Shown: positions 1-7,016, counted from the first letter of the stretch. The stretch: 32,160 bases of DNA from Desulfosporosinus sp. Sb-LF (GCF_004766055.1 NZ_SPQR01000022.1:1-32160); one strand, 5' to 3'. The notes: a model not told the origin generated them from the sequence alone. Numbers and translations: made by a program.

Positions 1-44
1 TACTTGGGGCGCAGGCCCCTGGGAACGTAGGTCATCGCCAGGTA
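1..44 (+). rRNA. rrf: 5S ribosomal RNA, 3' end only
   Basis: The first ~44 bases match the 3' part of a bacterial 5S rRNA: helix IV/loop E sequence (GGGGCGCAGGCCCC), then CTGGGAACGTAGG and the closing CGCCAGGT that pairs with the missing 5' end. A terminator follows within 10 bases, as expected for the last gene of an rRNA operon. The 5' two thirds lie outside the window. The exact 3' end is uncertain by a few bases. Confidence 0.88.
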
Positions 45-51
45 AACCAGC

Positions 52-83
52 AAAAGGACTATCTCTAACGAGGTAGTCTTTTT
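52..83 (+). terminator. Intrinsic terminator of the upstream rRNA operon
   Basis: AAAAGGACTATCTC and GAGGTAGTCTTTT pair around a TAAC loop (one bulged G), running into five T. It lies directly behind the 5S gene. Confidence 0.85.
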
Positions 84-333
84 GTGTTAGAACGAACGAT
101 TTTCAAGCATTAAAACGTCTATGGGGTCGGGGTTCCACCCCTTCGGGTCCACACTGCCGGAGAGTGCGTCATAAGTCGCAATGTGGCGAAAGTCTCATCC
201 GACTTTCGTCACACAGCTGGAGTTTTCGTTATGGGTTGCCGTATTCGGTATACTAAAGTCTCACCTTCGCCACGAAGTGTTTCTCTTTGTACTTGTGGCA
301 AAATAGAAATACAACGAATGACAAAAGTTAACA
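84..333. other. Gene-free stretch with one strong hairpin
   Basis: I see no credible ORF with a ribosome binding site on either strand. The clearest structure is a 13-bp hairpin: TGTGGCGAAAGTC (182-194), a 6-base loop and GACTTTCGTCACA (201-213), with one G-T pair. No T-run follows, so it is not an ordinary terminator. A partial echo (AAAGTCTCACC) occurs near 256-266. The stretch may be decayed sequence left by rRNA operon rearrangement, which is an inference. Confidence 0.4.
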
Positions 334-484
334 TTGTGTAGGTGGCAAAAACCTATTGCAGCACCCCATAATTCAACAACCTTTAATTGTTTAAGTAAAG
401 GGGCTAAAGAAAGAGTGCCAGCAATGGGCCAAGAATGCTTTGGGCGCTGGCCCCTGGGAACGTATAGACTATCGTGGGTAAACA
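334..484 (+). pseudogene. Degenerate 5S rRNA copy
   Basis: From about 436 to 488 the sequence repeats the real 5S 3' end at 1-54 almost base for base: CTTTGGGCGCTGG, then CCCCTGGGAACGTA, then a drifted TATCGTGGGTAAACATGCAAA. It also carries its own copy of the terminator hairpin. The upstream part (334-435) starts with GTGTAGGTGGCA, like a 5S 5' end, but the middle is diverged and the whole is ~30 bases too long, so it cannot fold as functional 5S RNA. The 3' half is certain; the 5' boundary is an inference. Confidence 0.7.
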
Positions 485-485
485 T

Positions 486-524
486 GCAAAGAGACTACCT
501 TTTATAATCAGGTAATCTCTTTGC
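486..524 (+). terminator. Duplicated 5S terminator hairpin
   Basis: GCAAAGAGACTACCT (486-500) pairs with AGGTAATCTCTTTGC (510-524) with one mismatch. It corresponds to the hairpin after the intact 5S at 52-83 and lies at the same distance from the 5S-like sequence. There is no long T-run after it, so termination strength is uncertain. Confidence 0.6.
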
Positions 525-571
525 GTTGTGAATACTATGTACCACATTCAATCCACAGGGTTAATGTAGTC

Positions 572-702
572 GTAATGAGCCGCTATGTAGCCTCACTAGG
601 AGTGCCGGCGCTTCACGTAGGCTGTATGTATACCGAAGACGGAGGTTAAGGCTCTCCAGGTCAATATTCTGGGCCGTGGCCTACGAAAAGGTACCAGAGT
701 AG
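572..702 (+). pseudogene. Second degenerate 5S-like copy
   Basis: Around 631-702 the order of 5S landmarks is kept: ACCGAAGACGGAGGTTAAG (like CCGAACACGGAAGTTAAG), then GCTCTCCAGG, GGGCCGTGGCC and a final ACGAAAAGGTACCAGAG. The sequence is more decayed than the copy at 334-484 and has no clear terminator. The 5' limit (~572) is a guess from the expected length. Confidence 0.5.
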
Positions 703-765
703 CTAACAAACGATATCCATTGGATTACCTACTGTGTTACCTGATTAAAGTAACAAAATGGAGTA

Positions 766-897
766 CTACAAGCTAGATGATTCTAACTGATCGGCGTGGT
801 TCTCTTTTTCGTGTTTATTAGCTTCATAACCAAAGAGGAATTTTTGGTTACAATAGGAACAATGTATAAACTTCCCATCTGCTGCTGGTACTGGCAT
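766..897 (-). CDS. 43-residue C2H2 zinc-finger mini-protein
   Basis: Minus-strand ORF of 43 codons with ATG at 897 and TAG at 766-768. A near-perfect ribosome binding site AAAGGAGGTGG (914-904) lies six bases before the ATG, which is the main evidence that it is expressed. The protein carries a classical finger: C13-x2-C16-x12-H29-x4-H34, with F20 at the conserved aromatic position three residues after the second cysteine. This spacing fits C-x2-4-C-x12-H-x3-5-H. The N-terminus is short and uncharged, the tail acidic and serine-rich. It could bind DNA, RNA or protein; no function can be assigned. It is divergent from the membrane-protein gene at 1016. The finger and the RBS are seen; zinc binding is inferred. 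Confidence 0.72.
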   Translation of the reverse strand: MPVPAADGKFIHCSYCNQKFLFGYEANKHEKENHADQLESSSL

Positions 898-1015
898 ATT
901 AAGCCACCTCCTTTGATCACGATTATAACCATTTCACCATTTTTTATACCATTCTATATTAATAGGTGTGTGATCTATACCAACTCATTCATATGTTAGA
1001 TATGAGGTGAGAAAG

Positions 1016-1333
1016 ATGTTGAAAAAGTGGACCAGAGATATGAGCGTAGAGTTACATTGGATGAAACGTGATTTAGTACGTCGATGGCGGCTGGATACTC
1101 CAACAGGTATTATGGGCATACTAATATTAATCTCGGGTTTTTTTCTTTTCATGGTAATTGGAGGCGGTGTTGCACATATCTTTCGCTCATTTGTCCCGTT
1201 GGTTTCCGGCTCGCGTGTCGGAGAAGTCTATTGGCAGTCAGTCAGCTTTGGAATTAAAACAAGCTTTATATTTGTAATCTTTAGTGGATCGATTATTATG
1301 TATTTTCTGCTTAAGCTATCGAACCGGAGATAA
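1016..1333 (+). CDS. Small two-helix membrane protein, unrecognised
   Basis: The 105-residue product begins with a basic, amphipathic stretch (many K/R up to ~residue 27), followed by a membrane segment (~31-53), a short external loop and a second segment (~80-98), ending in a basic tail. This suggests both termini are cytoplasmic by the positive-inside rule. I chose ATG 1016 because GAGGTGA (1004-1010) is five bases before it; a GTG at 1007 in frame lies inside that RBS. I do not recognise the family. The GT2 gene follows 142 bases later, with an imperfect 6-bp inverted repeat (CATAGG/CCTATG, 1424-1442) between them, so an operon is possible but not shown. Confidence 0.6.
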   Translation: MLKKWTRDMSVELHWMKRDLVRRWRLDTPTGIMGILILISGFFLFMVIGGGVAHIFRSFVPLVSGSRVGEVYWQSVSFGIKTSFIFVIFSGSIIMYFLLKLSNRR

Positions 1334-1475
1334 TTTAAATATTTTATTGTTCTAAGTACATAGCTTACTAAATACAACTAAATTATGGACAATCTGTTTA
1401 TATTTATTGAATTGCCATTCTTGCATAGGCGTTATTCCTATGTTAAGATTTATGGGTTAGAAGGAGGATGAATCC

Positions 1476-2756
1476 GTGGATTTTTTATCTGGGATTACGG
1501 GTACACAACTATTTAATTTTATCATGCTTCCCATTCAAGTTATTATCATCTTTTTGACCTTTTACTACTTTGTTCTATCAATGTTTGGATTGTATCGTAA
1601 AAAGGAAACTAAAATACTTAAGCCTGATAAGAATTTTGCTATAGTAGTCGCTGCACATAATGAGGAAACTGTCATTGGACCGTTACTGGAAAATCTATTT
1701 CAACTTGATTATCCCAAAAAATTATATGACGTTTTTGTTGTGGCCGATAACTGTACTGATAAAACTGCATTGATTGCACGAAATGCCGGTGCAATTGTGC
1801 ATCGACGTTTTAATACCGAAAAACGTGGTAAGGGTTATGCGTTGGAGTGGATGTTTCATCGTTTATTTAAGCTGGAGCGCCAGTACGATGCTATAGTAAT
1901 TTTTGATGCGGATAATCTCGTGAAGGATAACTTTCTATTTGAGATGAACAGTAAGCTTTGCCAAGGTCATAAAATAGTGCAGTGCTACTTAGATTCAAAG
2001 AATCCATTTGATACGTGGGTAACAAATACGTTCTCTATCGCATTTTGGGTAACGAATCGAATGCTTCAACTTGCAAGGTTTAATACGGGTCGTCTCTCGA
2101 ACGTTCTGGGTGGTACGGGTATGTGTATTTCGATTGACGTTTTAAAAGAATTCGGATGGGGTGCTACATCCTTAACCGAAGACCTTGAATTCAGCATGAA
2201 GGCATTATCACATGGTATTAAAACAACGTGGGCTCACGATGCTGTGGTCTATGATGAAAAGCCTTTGACCTTTATCCAAGCTTGGTATCAACGGAAACGT
2301 TGGGCACAAGGACAGGTAGATGTAGCGGGGCGATATTTCTTTCCCCTAATTATCAAAGGAATAAGGGAAAGAAAAATTATGTATTTTGATGCCGCTATCC
2401 ATCTTTTTCAACCCGCTCTCGTTATGATCGCTACTTTTTTCATGTTGACAAATTTTATCACTGCGTTTCAACCTCATTACACCCATGTATTCACTTTGGT
2501 TATGCCTTGGACGGGGTGGCAGATTCTATCCGCTTTTCAGTATCTCTACCCAGTAGCGGCATTGGCACTTGACCGCATACCTTGGCGTGCCTATGTGGGG
2601 CTTATTCTATATCCCATTTTCATTTATAGTTGGATTCCGATTGTGTTTTTGGGTTTTATAAATCGTAAAGACAAACAGTGGTCACATACCAAACATACTC
2701 GTTCACTCAGTATTGAAGAAGTTATCGTTAAACAAAAGAAAGTATCGACAAACTAA
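1476..2756 (+). CDS. Membrane-bound family 2 glycosyltransferase
   Basis: The 426-residue protein has an N-terminal membrane segment (~12-38), a cytoplasmic GT-A domain and four or so C-terminal membrane segments (~310-410). The D,D,D,QxxRW pattern of processive GT2 enzymes is present: DAD at 144-146, TED at 234-236 and QRKRW at 272-276. Enzymes with this layout (cellulose, hyaluronan and poly-GlcNAc synthase types) polymerise a sugar nucleotide and export the chain. The sugar here is unknown. The start is a GTG with AAGGAGGATG just upstream. No partner gene (deacetylase, PilZ or secretion protein) is adjacent, and the gene ends at a terminator, so it probably works alone or with unlinked genes. 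Confidence 0.88.
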   Translation: MDFLSGITGTQLFNFIMLPIQVIIIFLTFYYFVLSMFGLYRKKETKILKPDKNFAIVVAAHNEETVIGPLLENLFQLDYPKKLYDVFVVADNCTDKTALIARNAGAIVHRRFNTEKRGKGYALEWMFHRLFKLERQYDAIVIFDADNLVKDNFLFEMNSKLCQGHKIVQCYLDSKNPFDTWVTNTFSIAFWVTNRMLQLARFNTGRLSNVLGGTGMCISIDVLKEFGWGATSLTEDLEFSMKALSHGIKTTWAHDAVVYDEKPLTFIQAWYQRKRWAQGQVDVAGRYFFPLIIKGIRERKIMYFDAAIHLFQPALVMIATFFMLTNFITAFQPHYTHVFTLVMPWTGWQILSAFQYLYPVAALALDRIPWRAYVGLILYPIFIYSWIPIVFLGFINRKDKQWSHTKHTRSLSIEEVIVKQKKVSTN

Positions 2757-2773
2757 GGAAAATTAGGCACATG

Positions 2774-2827
2774 AAAAACAAAGCACTATCAATAAACAGG
2801 CTGTTTATCTGATAGTGTTTTGTTTTT
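2774..2827 (+). terminator. Terminator after the glycosyltransferase gene
   Basis: A long interrupted stem: AAAACAAAGCACTATCA and ATAAACAG pair with CTGTTTAT and TGATAGTGTTTTGTTTT. It ends in a T-rich tract. The A-rich 5' arm means it could also stop transcription from the other strand. Confidence 0.8.
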
Positions 2828-2944
2828 ACATACTTGGATTTATATAGAATGACTAAAGCCGCTCTGATTTTGAGCATAAAATAAAAAATTTTCGAAAGAA
2901 AACTACAGAATATGGATTAATTTAAGTTTCCAATTTAAAATAAT

Positions 2945-2991
2945 GTATACACAAAAAAAGGCTTTGACACAACGCACTTTTTTGTGTATAC
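2945..2991. repeat. Inverted repeat enclosing the tRNA promoter
   Basis: GTATACACAAAAAAAG (2945-2960) and CTTTTTTGTGTATAC (2977-2991) are inverted copies differing by one extra A. The 16-base centre holds the -35 box TTGACA, and the right arm supplies most of the -10 box TATACT. The arms could be binding half-sites or form a cruciform; the sequence does not say which. Confidence 0.75.
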
Positions 2992-2992
2992 T
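2964..2992 (+). promoter_or_regulatory. Strong sigma-A promoter of the tRNA cluster
   Basis: Consensus -35 TTGACA (2964-2969), 17-base spacer, -10 TATACT (2987-2992). The predicted start is near 2999, about a dozen bases before the first tRNA. Confidence 0.88.
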
Positions 2993-3010
2993 AATAATCG
3001 TCAGTCAGAT

Positions 3011-3086
<76 letters not shown>

Positions 3087-3092
3087 AACCCC

Positions 3093-3168
3093 GGCCCCGT
3101 GGTGTAGTGGTCAACATGCCTGCCTGTCACGCAGGAGATCGTCGGTTCAAGTCCGATCGGGGTCGCCA
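3093..3168 (+). tRNA. tRNA-Asp (GTC)
   Basis: Acceptor arms GGCCCCG/CGGGGTC, encoded CCA, anticodon loop CTGTCAC within CCTGC/GCAGG, anticodon GTC. Six bases after tRNA-Val. Confidence 0.95.
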
Positions 3169-3176
3169 TAATATTT

Positions 3177-3252
<76 letters not shown>

Positions 3253-3253
3253 T

Positions 3254-3328
3254 GCGGGTGTAACTCAGTGGTAGAGTGTCACCTTGCCAAGGTGAAAGTC
3301 GCGAGTCCGAATCTCGTCACCCGCTCCA
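3254..3328 (+). tRNA. tRNA-Gly (GCC)
   Basis: Acceptor arms GCGGGTG/CACCCGC, discriminator T, encoded CCA, loop TTGCCAA, anticodon GCC. Only one base separates it from tRNA-Phe, so they must be cut from one transcript. Confidence 0.95.
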
Positions 3329-3341
3329 CTATTATTTCTCT

Positions 3342-3416
<75 letters not shown>

Positions 3417-3427
3417 ATCAATTCATT

Positions 3428-3516
3428 GCCGATGTGGCGGAACTGGCAGACGCACGGGACTTAAAATCCCGCGGGCTTAACAGCCCGTACCGGTTCGATT
3501 CCGGTCATCGGCACCA
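3428..3516 (+). tRNA. tRNA-Leu (TAA)
   Basis: Class II tRNA of 89 bases with a long variable arm (CGGGCTTAACAGCCCG). Acceptor arms GCCGATG/CATCGGC, encoded CCA, loop CTTAAAA, anticodon TAA. Confidence 0.95.
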
Positions 3517-3519
3517 TAT

Positions 3520-3596
3520 GGGTTTGTAGCTCAGCTGGTTAGAGTACCGCGTTGACATCGCGGGGGTCGGAGGTTCGAGTCCTCTCAAACCCACCA
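3520..3596 (+). tRNA. tRNA-Val (GAC)
   Basis: Acceptor arms GGGTTTG/CAAACCC, encoded CCA, loop TTGACAT in CCGCG/CGCGG, anticodon GAC. It is the second valine isoacceptor of the cluster and its last gene. Confidence 0.94.
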
Positions 3597-3649
3597 TATG
3601 AAACTAATGTTAGAATTCTACATGATACTTGTCTGTAGATAAAGGCTTT

Positions 3650-3685
3650 ATTACCCATTGATTAGTCAATGGGTAATTTTATTTT
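3650..3685 (+). terminator. Terminator of the tRNA cluster
   Basis: Perfect 12-bp stem ATTACCCATTGA (3650-3661)/TCAATGGGTAAT (3666-3677) with a TTAG loop, followed by a T-rich tract. Confidence 0.88.
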
Positions 3686-3716
3686 AGCAACATGTCCCGA
3701 CTGATAAATCCGTGTT

Positions 3717-3763
3717 AATAGTTCTTGTTTGTATGTAGTTAATAAACAAGAACTATTTTTTTG
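3717..3763 (+). terminator. Second terminator-like hairpin before speA
   Basis: AATAGTTCTTGTTT (3717-3730) pairs with AAACAAGAACTATT (3744-3757), 14 bp, 13-base loop, then a run of T. It stands only ~40 bases after the tRNA terminator with no gene between them. It is either a backup terminator or the end of a short unannotated RNA. No other gene is visible between 3597 and 3915. Confidence 0.75.
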
Positions 3764-3789
3764 CAGTTGTTGGGGTGAAAGCTATTCCA

Positions 3790-3818
3790 TTGATATTTCT
3801 GCCATTGTCTAATATACT
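3790..3818 (+). promoter_or_regulatory. Probable promoter of speA-speE
   Basis: TTGATA (3790-3795), 17-base spacer, TATACT (3813-3818), about 98 bases before the chosen speA start. The 5' UTR shows no obvious riboswitch. Confidence 0.7.
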
Positions 3819-3915
3819 TATCATATTGTTTTTGGATTGATCTTTACTAGGAGATGCTTAAAATATAGAGTGACATGAATCTCAAATGATTATGGTAAGA
3901 AAGGTGGTGCTTTTC

Positions 3916-5370
3916 ATGCATTCACTATGGCAAGGCAAGGCACCCATTTATGAAGCTCTGCTAAAATACAAATCTATGAGGGTTGTACCATTTGACGTTC
4001 CCGGACATAAGCAAGGTAGAGGAAACCTAGAACTCACCGAATTTTTAGGTGAGAAATGCCTTTCGGTAGATGTTAATTCCATGAAGCCGCTTGATAATCT
4101 AGTCCATCCCGTCTCAGTAATTAAGGAGGCGGAGGAGCTAGCAGCAGATGCCTTTGGTGCACAACACGCGTTCTTCATGGTCAACGGCACCACAGCAGCT
4201 GTGCAGGCGATGATTATGAGCGTGTGCAAACAGGGCGACAAAATTATCATGCCTCGCAATGTCCACCGAAGTGCTATTAACGCGCTTATTATCAGTGGAG
4301 CGATCCCTGTTTATGTTAATCCCGGCGTTAATAAACTGTTGGGGATACCCTTAGGCATGTCCCTTGCCGAGGTGAAGAAAGCCATTGAAGAAAATCCGGA
4401 TGCTAAAGCGATTTTTATCAATAACCCTACGTACTATGGTATATGTTCTGACTTAAGGTCCATTACGGATCTGGCCCATCGCCATAATATGTTTGTACTT
4501 GTGGATGAGGCGCATGGTACACACTTCTACTTCGGTGATAATCTTCCTGTCAGTGCAATGGCAGTGGGAGCCGATATGTCGGCTGTCAGCATGCATAAAA
4601 CTGGCGGATCGCTGACACAAAGTTCGTTTTTGCTAATAGGTAGTCGTCTTACCAAAGGGCATGTACGACAAACTATCAACCTGACCCAGACCACCAGCGG
4701 GTCTTATTTGCTGTTGTCTTCTCTCGATATTTCTAGACGTAACCTTGCTATAGACGGCAAAAGCATCTTTAAAAAGGTTTCTTCTCTTGCCCACTATGCG
4801 AGAGAAGAAATTAACAAAATTGGCGGATACTACGCTTTTTCAACAGAACTCATTAATGGGGATTCTGTGTTCGATTTTGACCATACCAAGCTTTCTATTT
4901 ATACTAGAGAAATAGGGCTGGCAGGAATTGAAGTTTATGACATTCTCAGAGATGATTACGGTATCCAGATCGAGCTGGGTGATATAGGCAATATCTTGGC
5001 CATCATCTCCGTTGGGGACCGCGAACTGGCGTTGGAACGTCTTGTGTCTTCTCTATCTGAAATAAAAAGACTTTATTTTAGGGATAAAGCGGGTATGCTT
5101 GATCATGAGTACATTAATCCGGATGTTGTGATGACGCCTCAGAAAGCGTTCTATTCCGATCAGCACTCTGTTGCCATTACGGATAGTACAGGGTATATAA
5201 GCGGAGAATTTGTTATGTGTTATCCGCCGGGTATTCCCATTTTGGCGCCGGGGGAACGTATAACCGAAGAAATCATTGATTATATAGCCTATGCAAAGGT
5301 CAAGGGCTGTTTCCTTACTGGCACAGAAGATATGGCCATTGAAAACGTCAGAATAGTGGAGGAATCATAA
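3916..5370 (+). CDS. speA: Orn/Lys/Arg decarboxylase, SpeA family
   Basis: PLP-dependent fold-type I basic amino acid decarboxylase of the short Bacillus SpeA type (484 residues). N-terminal VPFDVPGHKQG and SVDVNSMKPLDNL, the DEAHG motif before the cofactor site and SMHKTGGSLTQSS with the Schiff-base lysine K228 are all visible; the C-terminal domain carries EFVMCYPPGIPI. It makes agmatine, cadaverine or putrescine; the sequence alone does not fix the substrate, though the family prototype is arginine decarboxylase. I chose ATG 3916 because AAAGGTGGTG lies seven bases before it and the protein then aligns with the usual N-terminus; ATGs at 3886 and 3892 lack an RBS. It is followed after one base by speE, so the two are co-translated. 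Confidence 0.92.
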   Translation: MHSLWQGKAPIYEALLKYKSMRVVPFDVPGHKQGRGNLELTEFLGEKCLSVDVNSMKPLDNLVHPVSVIKEAEELAADAFGAQHAFFMVNGTTAAVQAMIMSVCKQGDKIIMPRNVHRSAINALIISGAIPVYVNPGVNKLLGIPLGMSLAEVKKAIEENPDAKAIFINNPTYYGICSDLRSITDLAHRHNMFVLVDEAHGTHFYFGDNLPVSAMAVGADMSAVSMHKTGGSLTQSSFLLIGSRLTKGHVRQTINLTQTTSGSYLLLSSLDISRRNLAIDGKSIFKKVSSLAHYAREEINKIGGYYAFSTELINGDSVFDFDHTKLSIYTREIGLAGIEVYDILRDDYGIQIELGDIGNILAIISVGDRELALERLVSSLSEIKRLYFRDKAGMLDHEYINPDVVMTPQKAFYSDQHSVAITDSTGYISGEFVMCYPPGIPILAPGERITEEIIDYIAYAKVKGCFLTGTEDMAIENVRIVEES

Positions 5371-5371
5371 C

Positions 5372-6226
5372 ATGGAATTATGGTATACAGAACAGCATAC
5401 AGATAACGTTCGTTTTTCTATAAAGGTGGATAAGCCACTTTATTCAGGTCAAAGCGAATTCCAAAGAATTGACGTTTTTAACTCTAAGGAATTTGGAAAC
5501 TTTTTCACACTAGACGGTTTGATGATGGTCACTGAAAAGGATGAATTTATTTATCATGACATGATTGTTCATGTACCTATGGCAACAAACCCAAAGATTA
5601 AGAACGTTCTGGTCATCGGAGCAGGAGACGGCGGCACAGTAAGAGAGTTGACGCGCTACAACACCCTTGAACATATTGACATGGTGGAAATTGATAAAAT
5701 GGTTGTGGATGTGTGCAGAGAATATTTGCCCCAGACTTCCAGCAATTTGGATGACCCCAGAGTACAGCTATATTTTGAAGACGGACTAAAATTTATCCGC
5801 TCCAAGGAAAACGCCTATGATCTTATTATTGTTGATTCCACTGATCCCTTTGGACCAGGGGAGGGGCTGTTTACAAAAGAGTTTTACGGGAACTGTTCTA
5901 AGGCATTGAAAGAAGATGGCATTCTCGTTAACCAGCATGAAAGCCCCTATTACCAGGAGTATGCTAAGTCCATGCAGAGAGCTCATAAGCGTATTCGGGA
6001 ATTTTTCCCAGTTTGCAGGGTTTATCAGGCTCATATTCCAACCTATCCGTCGGGTCACTGGCTGTTTGGGTTTGCCTCTAAAACGTACGATCCACTGACA
6101 GACATAGACGAGCAGGCTTGGAATAGCCTTGGGTTGAAAACAAAGTATTATAATACTGAAATTCATAAAGGGAGTTTTGCTCTACCTAACTACGTAAAGG
6201 AGCTTTTAGTAAGTGCAGGGGAATAA
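5372..6226 (+). CDS. speE: Spermidine synthase (polyamine aminopropyltransferase)
   Basis: A 284-residue Rossmann-fold enzyme that transfers the aminopropyl group of decarboxylated S-adenosylmethionine to putrescine or a related diamine. The N-terminal beta domain is followed by the nucleotide-binding loop GAGDGG (83-88), the acidic MVEID strand end and the catalytic-region motif DSTDPFGPGEGLFTKEFY. Length and motifs are typical of bacterial SpeE. The ATG is one base after the speA stop, with GGAGGAATC as RBS inside the speA end, which shows tight coupling. No speD (source of decarboxylated SAM) or speB (agmatinase) lies in the window, so these must be elsewhere if the pathway is complete. 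Confidence 0.95.
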   Translation: MELWYTEQHTDNVRFSIKVDKPLYSGQSEFQRIDVFNSKEFGNFFTLDGLMMVTEKDEFIYHDMIVHVPMATNPKIKNVLVIGAGDGGTVRELTRYNTLEHIDMVEIDKMVVDVCREYLPQTSSNLDDPRVQLYFEDGLKFIRSKENAYDLIIVDSTDPFGPGEGLFTKEFYGNCSKALKEDGILVNQHESPYYQEYAKSMQRAHKRIREFFPVCRVYQAHIPTYPSGHWLFGFASKTYDPLTDIDEQAWNSLGLKTKYYNTEIHKGSFALPNYVKELLVSAGE

Positions 6227-6270
6227 ATACTCAATTATAGTTGGTATACATTCGACCTAAGGAATTATAA

Positions 6271-6310
6271 GAATCCACTGATGTTAAAAGTCAGTGGATT
6301 CATTGTTTTG
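6271..6310 (+). terminator. Terminator of speA-speE
   Basis: Perfect 11-bp stem GAATCCACTGA (6271-6281)/TCAGTGGATTC (6291-6301) followed by ATTGTTTTG. Confidence 0.82.
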
Positions 6311-6615
6311 CTTGGAGTCAGAAAGTCACAGATGCTTACTGAGCAGTTCACAGAAGCTCCCATACCTAAGATTATTATCATATGTTACTACATGCTCTTA
6401 AGATCGAATCTAGTGCCATACACAGCATATTAATAACTTAATGATTACCACAGTGTTTGAATTGGATTTACATACTTGTAAAACTATAGATGATGTAGTA
6501 TTCTGATCCTGATTTTATTATTTCCAGGACTTCCCTGTCGAGGTCTCAATGTTCAGCTTTAGCTGGACAAGTTACATCTTTTAATCTTAGAAGCAGATGA
6601 TTGGGGGAATATTAA
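6311..6615. other. Intergenic stretch without a recognisable gene
   Basis: No ORF with an RBS is visible on either strand. Weak structures only: TCCTG/CAGGA around an AT-rich loop (~6508-6530) and CAGC/GCTG (~6554-6565). A poor promoter-like pair (TTGGAT, 17 bases, TATAGA) lies near 6462-6490 and could serve the gene at 6616. Confidence 0.35.
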
Positions 6616-6906
6616 ATGTTAACCTTAACGTCAAAAATCAAATTTGTAAAATATTTTCGGGATAAATTTCTCGGAAAGAATTTGGGTATAGATGTTTGTG
6701 GTGTCGTAGAATGTACTGTTGATTTTGGTGTCGTAGAAACTATTGATGTGGCAGATGATAAAGTTTCAGTGTGGGGGACGGAAGCGGGAGTATTCTGGAT
6801 TAATTTGAACGATATTTTGGTCGCTAATTATAAACCTCGTGAAGAAGATGTGTGCTTGCTGATCGAAGCTAAGAATAATGTCGAAGTGCGATTTAAAATA
6901 GTATAG
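6616..6906 (+). CDS. Hypothetical 96-residue soluble protein
   Basis: I do not recognise this family. The product has a basic N-terminal helix-like stretch (1-22), then a region rich in alternating hydrophobic residues (about 24-75) that looks like a small beta barrel, and a short hydrophobic C-terminus. The pattern VVETIDVADDKVSVWG followed by FWINLNDI recalls SH3/Sm-like folds, but this is only an impression. No signal peptide or membrane segment. The ATG follows GGGGGAATATTAA, a usable RBS. The micro-ORF at 6926 follows 19 bases later and both precede one terminator. Confidence 0.6.
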   Translation: MLTLTSKIKFVKYFRDKFLGKNLGIDVCGVVECTVDFGVVETIDVADDKVSVWGTEAGVFWINLNDILVANYKPREEDVCLLIEAKNNVEVRFKIV

Positions 6907-6925
6907 ACAAATTAGGAGGGGAGGT

Positions 6926-6970
6926 ATGGATAAAGAGAAATCAAATCAAAAGAACCTTTTTAAGGATTAA
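6926..6970 (+). CDS. 14-codon micro-ORF with very strong RBS
   Basis: The ORF has 14 sense codons, hydrophilic and lysine/asparagine-rich, ending in TAA. What makes it notable is the double Shine-Dalgarno tract AGGAGGGGAGGT right before the ATG, much better than that of the 96-residue gene upstream. A terminator begins 18 bases after the stop. It may be a real small peptide, or the SD tract may serve another purpose such as holding a ribosome at the transcript end. Confidence 0.3.
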   Translation: MDKEKSNQKNLFKD

Positions 6971-6988
6971 AGGAAAGCTGACTAAATG

Positions 6989-7016
6989 AAGCTGTCAATA
7001 AGGACGGCTTTTTTTA
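6989..7016 (+). terminator. Terminator after the 6616 gene and micro-ORF
   Basis: AAGCTGTC, loop AATAA, GGACGGCTT (one G-T pair), followed by seven T. Confidence 0.8.

Noticed and set aside
261-485. 74-codon minus-strand ORF
   Set aside because: It lies antisense to the decayed 5S copy, has no RBS and no protein-like composition.
796-999. 67-codon plus-strand ORF
   Set aside because: It has no RBS, an odd cysteine/proline-rich product, and is the antisense of the well-supported zinc-finger ORF at 766-897.
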